A DNA stretch of 64,000 bases, taken from NCBI GenBank assembly GCA_015680685.1, contig MNCI01018080.1, positions 896,216 to 960,215 on the forward strand. The letters run 5' to 3'. Below are positions 57,700 through 64,000 of this stretch, one piece after another. The position numbers were made by a program, and so were the translations under genes. This DNA comes from Gnetum montanum. Taxonomy: Eukaryota; Streptophyta; Gnetopsida; Gnetales; Gnetaceae. Under the pieces are notes generated by a model that made no database searches, was not told the DNA's origin, and was given only the letters and a program-made list of their open reading frames with translations. The stretch's first letter is position 1; each line of letters opens with the position of its first letter.

Positions 57700-59890
57700 T
57701 TTCATGCATTACTTATGATAATGAAGGGTGAACCTATGAATTAAAAATTTAAAACATCAACATGATCCATATATTAGCTCAGAACTAATTTGAAAAATAA
57801 GTATGTATGGAAAAAAAATAATGACAACTAAACTAGAAGACACCCACTAGTTGAGAAATGAGGGCATAAAACTATCCAAAATATGCATGAAAACATCCAA
57901 CCTACTTATCAAATCCTAATTTAATAAAATAACCCAAAAAGAGAACTTACAAAAGGATATCCTAACCCATGACCATTCATCAACAAGTAGTGAAGATGGA
58001 GATTCAAAACTTGAAATTAAGAATAAACAAGAAAAAATATTTGAACCTTCTAAAATGGAAAGACCATCTTATCCAAAAGGATATATATCTCCAAATGATC
58101 AAACATTAATTATCATCAATGTCACATGGGACAACAAATAAAAACATAAATCATTAAGGATGATAAATAATGGATCTATAGTGTATGATCCTAAGGACAT
58201 GGGATTCATTTTCTAAATAGTCATCCCTAAGTTCAATCATGGAAGAGGTATCCTATGTTGAATCAAGAATTGATAAGTGCATTTTAATTTTTTTATTTTA
58301 TAATTTTTTGTTTTACAATTTTTGTTATAGTTTTCTCAATTTTTGGTTTTTTCTTCATTCTTTAATATCTTTTGTATTCTTTCATATTTTTCTCATTCCT
58401 TATAATTTCTTTATTTTTAAATATCTTTCAAATTATTTATATGTTTTTTTATTCCTATGTATCTTTTATTCTTTTTATAACTTTATTATTTTTGATGTAC
58501 ATATTGTTGTTAATTTTTCTAATAAAGTGTCAAAAATAAGCAAAATGTAGTTGAACAATAAGAATTTTCCTCTATGTTATCAAATTATTGAAGGACTAAT
58601 TATATATATAGTGAGACCACATCATCCATCCACTTATTTCTAATAATAAGAGATTCTTATCATGGTCATAATGACATTCTCTTCATAATAAAACTAAAAT
58701 AAGCTTGTGATCATTATGTTTATATGGAAAGGTGAAGAATCATGATGGAATCAAAAGGGTGTGACATTAAAGGGATTTATGAATTCTATAAAGCTACTAC
58801 TATAAGTCTTATTATACTATTAAGTTGTGATATTTACTTAAATTCTAATGAAAAATAAAAGAGTGTTCTAAAATAAGTGCTACCTTGCTATGTAACTAGA
58901 AAGACATGTTATCCATGTCTGAAGGTAGTCCTCTAGTAAGGTTGATATAGTAATAACATAATGAATACACATAATAAAAATTTCTAGGGATTTCATTGGA
59001 AAGACATGTTACTCATGCATGAAGATAGGTGACTTCTTAGAAATTTCAAGGTTTCTTAAACTTGCATTAGTCACGGGGCTAGAAAGACATGTTAGCCATG
59101 CCTAAAAGTACTCCTCTATCCAATGGTCAAGTCTTCTTTAGAACAACTTATGTAGTTAATAAATTGATTCCTTATTCTTATTATCAAGTAATGACATTTC
59201 TTTTAGTTATGATAGTCTTATGGTTATTAGTTTTAAAATGATACAATGCAATGTCATTGGTATGTGGTATGGGCTTGTTTTGGATCTTGGAAAAATAGGC
59301 TAATGATCATTTTAACCATGCATTACATAAAATTTGTTATGCTTGTGGTAACATACCTCACATCCCATTTCCTACAATCCTTGATACTACCATTCCACCT
59401 CACTATTATATATAATTATACTTTAATGGTTTTGTATAACATAGTATTATTTTCTTATAAGGAAATACTAACATGTGTAGTTTGGAAGATAGGTATGATT
59501 TATTTTCAAGTTCTTGAGTGTTCACAAATACTTTTAGGCATAGTTATACAAAAGAATTAAGAGTAGGAACTAGCTTTTGAATGGATCCACTAATATAACT
59601 TTTGTATCTCATACTTGATGACCAATTCCATATCATCTTGTACCTCTTGGATGCTTTAGAGAACATCATTATTTTCCTACAAATTCACTCACTCATAAGT
59701 TTAGAAATTTTAATCAAATTATCTCTTGAACCTTAGTTGACTTACCTTGCCTAAACTCCTTCCTTAACATATTTTTGACATCAAATTTTCATATTCTAAG
59801 CATAATTTGTCATAAAAAAATCCTTTAGATTATCTTAACACCTTCTAAACTATCTGTTCCATCAATTTTTTCCCATGAAAATTTATAAAA
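57700..59890. other. AT-rich region without recognisable genes
   Basis: The open frame at 58239-58550 is low-complexity Phe/Leu/Ser and not convincing; that at 59246-59560 matches nothing I know. Three imperfect copies of GAAAGACATGTTA.CCATG lie at about 58899, 58998 and 59084. Confidence 0.45.
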
Positions 59891-59904
59891 ATTTTAAAAC
59901 TTTC

Positions 59905-59992
59905 AATGATGATATCATAGATATGATATATAAGACCTTGTAATATCACATCTATGATGTTGCTCTAATAAAAATCTATATATACACATAGA
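59905..59992 (+). promoter_or_regulatory. LTR-like promoter with GATATC motifs
   Basis: GATGATATCATAGATATGATAT, then TATATATA at 59977-59984. It resembles 53756-53841. It probably marks the LTR of the element whose gag-like gene starts at 60521. Confidence 0.4.
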
Positions 59993-60520
59993 CCATTAGC
60001 AAATTTTTTCATTCCATCATTTCATGCAAGGAGATTTCATGCTATTTTTTTTTGTCTAAAAACCTTTAGATCTCCACAACTTCCTCATTGCATACCTAAT
60101 TTGATTCATCTCTTATTCCTTTTTCTCACAGAGTGATCATCTCAATAGTGGTGAAGAGCATTTCATGTAGTTTTACATATTGTGTAAAATTTTTCCAAAA
60201 TTTGAAAGAATAGTTAAGAGTAAGAACCATAAGAAATAATCACATTTTGATTTAACATAAGATAATAAACTTAATGTTTTTCTCCAATTCACCATTTTAA
60301 TACATGTTAAGCAATAAATTGAAGATAGTGATGAATCATTAAGTTAAAACTATTTTTAATTAATTGATTAATTATCTAATTATTTAATTAAGTATTTTTT
60401 CTAAATAAGGATTTTTTAAAACTGATAGATTTTTCAAACTCTATAATCCAAATTAAATATGAAATTAATTATATATATTCCTTTTGATTAAAACCTAGAG
60501 GAAGAGGAAGAGGACGAGAC

Positions 60521-62570
60521 ATGGATCAAATATCTTCTATGGAGTAAGAGGCATAGTCATACTTAATTCATCAACCCACACCTATGATCAGGTAATCTAC
60601 GCAAGTAGAAGCTGATGCATCACTAGCTCTAGAACAAGGACAACATCTCACACTCTCTAATAAGTGTTTATAGTCTATTTAGGAAAAGTTTATTATATTT
60701 ATTATGATAGTGGAACTAAAATTTGGGCCATTCATAGAGTTACCACCTATAGAGATTCATAAATAATTCTAAGCCTCATTATTTTGGCCAACAATCTCAA
60801 GTAATGATGAATGATATTTGGGGGATGCACATCAATTCTAGCAAAACAAGTAAGATGATGCCATAGTGAAGATTGAGAGAGTGATAGTGTCATATTCAGT
60901 AGAAGCAATACAAAGGGCACTAAATATACTAAATGTCAGGGTCAACATTGCTTAGATATCCACAAGGTCCAACATAGACACAAGAAATTTATGGTTGCAA
61001 AGAGCATATAGAACTATAGAGAAAAAGTATAGTGAATTATCCATTATAGAAAATATTTATCTCAAGATTAAGACATACCATATCTTTTCAACCAAAATAC
61101 TTAATAGAATTTCCACATATGATGCCAAAGAAAGTGATATCTTAATAGAAAAATTTCAAGTCAACATTGCTCATCTATTATTTCTGGAAATTCAAAGAAG
61201 GCTTGAAGAGAAGAAGATAGGAAGACCCACTATTCCATTTCCTTATCTTATTAGAAAGTTGTGTATGTAAGCTTGAATTTTAGGCCATACCAATGATGTT
61301 CTCAAAAAAGCCGAAAATGCATTACATGAAGAAATCTCCAAGATAGTGTCACCTAAGAAAGATCAAGGAGAAAATCTAGTGGGCACTGAGGCTACAATAA
61401 AATCAACATTAGTGGTAAACATTCTAGTTGCAAGCACTAAATAGGTAGGACCTAGTGAATCAAACATAGTTGTAGAATGAATAAGATAGATTGCTCCATC
61501 AACACAACAAGACTACAAACCTTCCATGAGCCACCTACAATAGAGAGTAGTAACAAGCAAATGGGGTTGTAGGGAACTTTCAAGTATGTATAGGATGAGG
61601 GATAATCCTAGTAGACCTGTAGTATCTACAAGACCTGCCAATGATCAAATATCTTTGTAACCAAAAGAGAATGATGACTAGGCATAATAAATTTCATAGA
61701 ATCCTGCATCATTCTAGGTGATGTTAAAAATTAGAGAAGAGGCCACTGTAGTGATGATGCAATACCAAGATGCATCAAGAGCAATAGAAGTAATAACTGC
61801 TCATATTAAGAAATCATTCAATGTTCCCATTATGCCACAAGAAGATATTTCTATAGGTAAATATGCAAAAACATTGGTCAAAGGATTAATAAAAAAATAA
61901 TGTTCCTAGTTGAACATGAAGATGTCTTGAAGAAACTACTATAAATAGTACAAGCTATGTAAAACATTTTTAATATTCCTAGTGATATTAGTATGGTATA
62001 GTTAGAATTAATATCTACTAATGATAAGACAATCAGGTAGAAACAATAATGTAACATAGAAAGTGAAGTGTAAAGATTACATGAAGAACTAGTTGCTCTA
62101 AGAGCTAAAAAATAATACCCTACAAAACATGTTGCACTAAAATAGCTTGCACAATTTAGAAACAAGAAAATAAATTAAAGAATGGCCAAGAAAAAGTAGA
62201 TGGAGATAGATAAAGAAAATTTATTATGGAAGGCTTTAATATAGATGCTCAAACATATGTCCATGCTAAGGATATTGCTAAATTAGAGAAAGAAAATAAA
62301 AGAATTACTTTAGAGAATTTGAGATTGGTAGACATTGAAAAGAAGAAGAAGTATATACTTAAAGAAAGCATTCATTAACTAAGAGAGAATTTTGCCAAAG
62401 CTAATCTTAATATAAAATAAGTGTCTTATGAGAATAAAACCCTATTAATGGAAGAAGTATGTACAACAAGACAAAATTTAGTCATTGAAATCAGTATATG
62501 GAAAAATGAGGCCAAGAAACACAAGGCTCAAAGAACATTTTAGAGATCAAGTTGGCATATAAAACAAAAT
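60521..62570 (+). pseudogene. Degraded gag-like or transposon-associated coding region
   Basis: Pieces in related frames: MDQISSME (60521), FGPFIELPPIEIHK (60725), QRAYRTIEKKYSELSIIENI (60997), RRLEEKKIGRPTIPFPYLI and RKLCM (61200-61268), then Lys/Glu-rich coiled-coil pieces to 62570. The 'IPFPYLIRKLC' ending resembles the plant transposon-associated domain seen in element D. Many stops; exact family uncertain. Confidence 0.4.
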
Positions 62571-62862
62571 ATATTAGAAAAAGATCCAAATGTCTAAGGT
62601 TAAAGTTAGTTTGATTGCATAGCAAAAACCTTATTGGCAGCCCTTCCTAGATAGTCTCACCCTTATAAACTGAGTTGAGTTGAAGAAAAAAGATCTATAG
62701 ATAGAAGACTTGATAGACTACATGGGGTTAGTGAATCTATGCTACGTTAACTTAGCCATGTTGATAGCAGGTAGATCATGTATAGAATTAGAGAAGCAAG
62801 TGGCTACAATATATTTCATATATGAAAAAGAGTTTTTAGATGAAAAAGATGAACAATAGAAG

Positions 62863-63028
62863 CTTTACATGGAATTTATTTGAATATTGTTAGTAATGGA
62901 GACTCCAAATTTACTAGTCACATTTGGAGGTCCCTTTGGAAAATTTTAGGGACAAAATTTAATTCCTATCATCCAAAATCTAATGATCAAATGGAGGTGA
63001 TAAATAAATCCTTGTTAAACATATTTGA
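62863..63028 (+). pseudogene. pol: Gypsy integrase core scrap
   Basis: LHGIYLNIVSNGDSKFTSH, WRSLWKILGTKFNSYHPKSN and DQMEVINKSLLNIF match the gypsy integrase core (usual form: IVSDRDSKF, AYHPQTDGQTE). The catalytic Asp is Asn or lost and the E position is kept. It may be the continuation of fragment G, but about 55 residues between the two are missing. Confidence 0.7.
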
Positions 63029-63030
63029 TG

Positions 63031-64000
63031 AGTGGGGAGGTACCTATACACTCAACCATACGAATATGAGTGTTTCACGCACTATCTGGTCAAACTTTAT
63101 AGATGGGCTAGTTGTGATATCTAGATAGTTACTCATTGATCACAGTTCATTGTCTTCCCACCTAGACTAGCATTTTCTTTATCACGTATGGTTTAGTCTA
63201 GAGTGAGGTGTATGATGTAGTCCTAAACTAGTATTTCTCTTAGAGGCAATAGAAAATAACTTGTTAAGCTAAGAGAAAAAAGATGAAAGAAGTCTAAGAT
63301 AGCCTAAGTGCGATGAGCATCCGTCCCTTAATCATTCATACACATCTTGGACCTCATGTACTACTACTAAGATTACTAAGCACATGTCCTAGGTACACTA
63401 CTGGGATACCAAGTAGTCACACTTAAATGCTCGTGATTAAGTCATACTCATTTCACGTTTCCTAACAGGGATAGGAGAGGAAGGTAGAGAGAGATTAATT
63501 ATGAAAGCAATAAATAAAAATTAAATAATTAAACTAAGTGAATGCTACAATGATGAAGTAATCTTGATCTTTATTTCCAGTCATGTGCATGTCCAAGTAC
63601 ATCACACTCGAATAAAGGGGTCGTACAATTACAATCATCACATTGTAGGCATGCATTGGGAGAAAGGGTTGAGAAGAACTAAAAATGAAAGCTAACTTCT
63701 AAAATGAACTACTGAATGACTCTAAAAATTCCCTATTACTTTCCCATGTGCCCAATTTTGTATTTATAGGCTCACACAAGAATCATGATATCGCGTATCC
63801 AATATCGCTAGCCAAGCCACGATATCACGTACCCAATATTGAGGGTCTGATATCGGGGGTTTGATATCAGGACTCATTAGATTTTAGGGGTTTGATAATA
63901 GGGGTTTGATATCAGCACCTAAAAAACCATGATTCATCATACCCCCATGACTGAATAACAACTTGTCCTTAAGTTAAAAAAATGTGAATGAGTCCAATTG
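63031..64000 (-). other. LTR- or promoter-like sequence facing left
   Basis: No coding sequence. On the minus strand a TATA box CCTATAAATAC (63761-63768 core) is preceded upstream, at 63785-63925, by many GATATC / GATATTG / TGATATC motifs. This layout matches the promoter-like sites at 53756 and 59905 but in opposite orientation. The window ends inside it. Confidence 0.4.

Noticed and set aside
58239-58550. Phe/Leu-rich frame resembling a membrane protein
   Set aside because: Low-complexity T-rich DNA gives such frames by chance.
1-64000. tRNA, rRNA, CRISPR arrays, bacterial-type operons
   Set aside because: None seen; the repeats are plant retroelement arrays without regular spacers.

Overview
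The window has no intact host gene. It reads as intergenic DNA from a land plant with a large, repeat-rich nuclear genome; a gymnosperm or similar slow-turnover genome is my guess, but nothing proves the species. Almost all of it is LTR retrotransposon sequence in many states of decay, stacked inside one another. Most elements are AT-rich and full of stops. The youngest, element B, is clearly richer in G+C.

Layout. Element A (1-14414, left end outside the window) is an old Ty3/gypsy element of the Tat type, with the tail of gag-protease, an antisense gene, pol and a 3' LTR. It sits in chromovirus F (14415-17192), and F appears to sit in a second Tat element, C (17193-23215, resuming 50771-53144). 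C's integrase is split by D (23216-50770), a Copia-type element with gag and a transposon-associated extra ORF but no pol. D's gag is split by E (25388-46409), a unit with 7-bp inverted ends and a 5-bp target duplication (GGTAA) that carries antisense pieces of host genes. E is in turn split by B (25716-42860), a nearly complete Tat element with two 1456-bp LTRs and an exact target duplication (CATTT). C's 3' LTR ends inside gypsy fragment G (53145-53755). The rest, to 64000, is very degraded AT-rich retroelement debris: a gag and a protease, a second gag-like coding stretch, an integrase scrap and three promoter-like sites with GATATC motifs.

How the genes fit together. In A, B and C the sense strand encodes retrotransposition functions: gag, protease, RT, a gypsy RNase H, a second RNase H typical of the Tat lineage, and integrase. 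A and B also carry, between protease and RT, a gene on the opposite strand. In B this antisense gene can be read as eight exons. Five GT-AG introns of 77-117 bp each restore the reading frame, and a G-box and TATA candidate lie upstream. Element A keeps homologous exons and at least three introns at matching places. Antisense introns are not removed from the sense genomic RNA, so they can persist through retrotransposition. This is the most interesting biology in the window.

Assembly cautions. Single Ns at 16948 and 28199 each sit between two copies of one 46-bp sequence. The 270-bp piece between the Ns at 35562 and 35833 is in the wrong orientation; both its overlap with neighbouring sequence and the homologous part of A show this.
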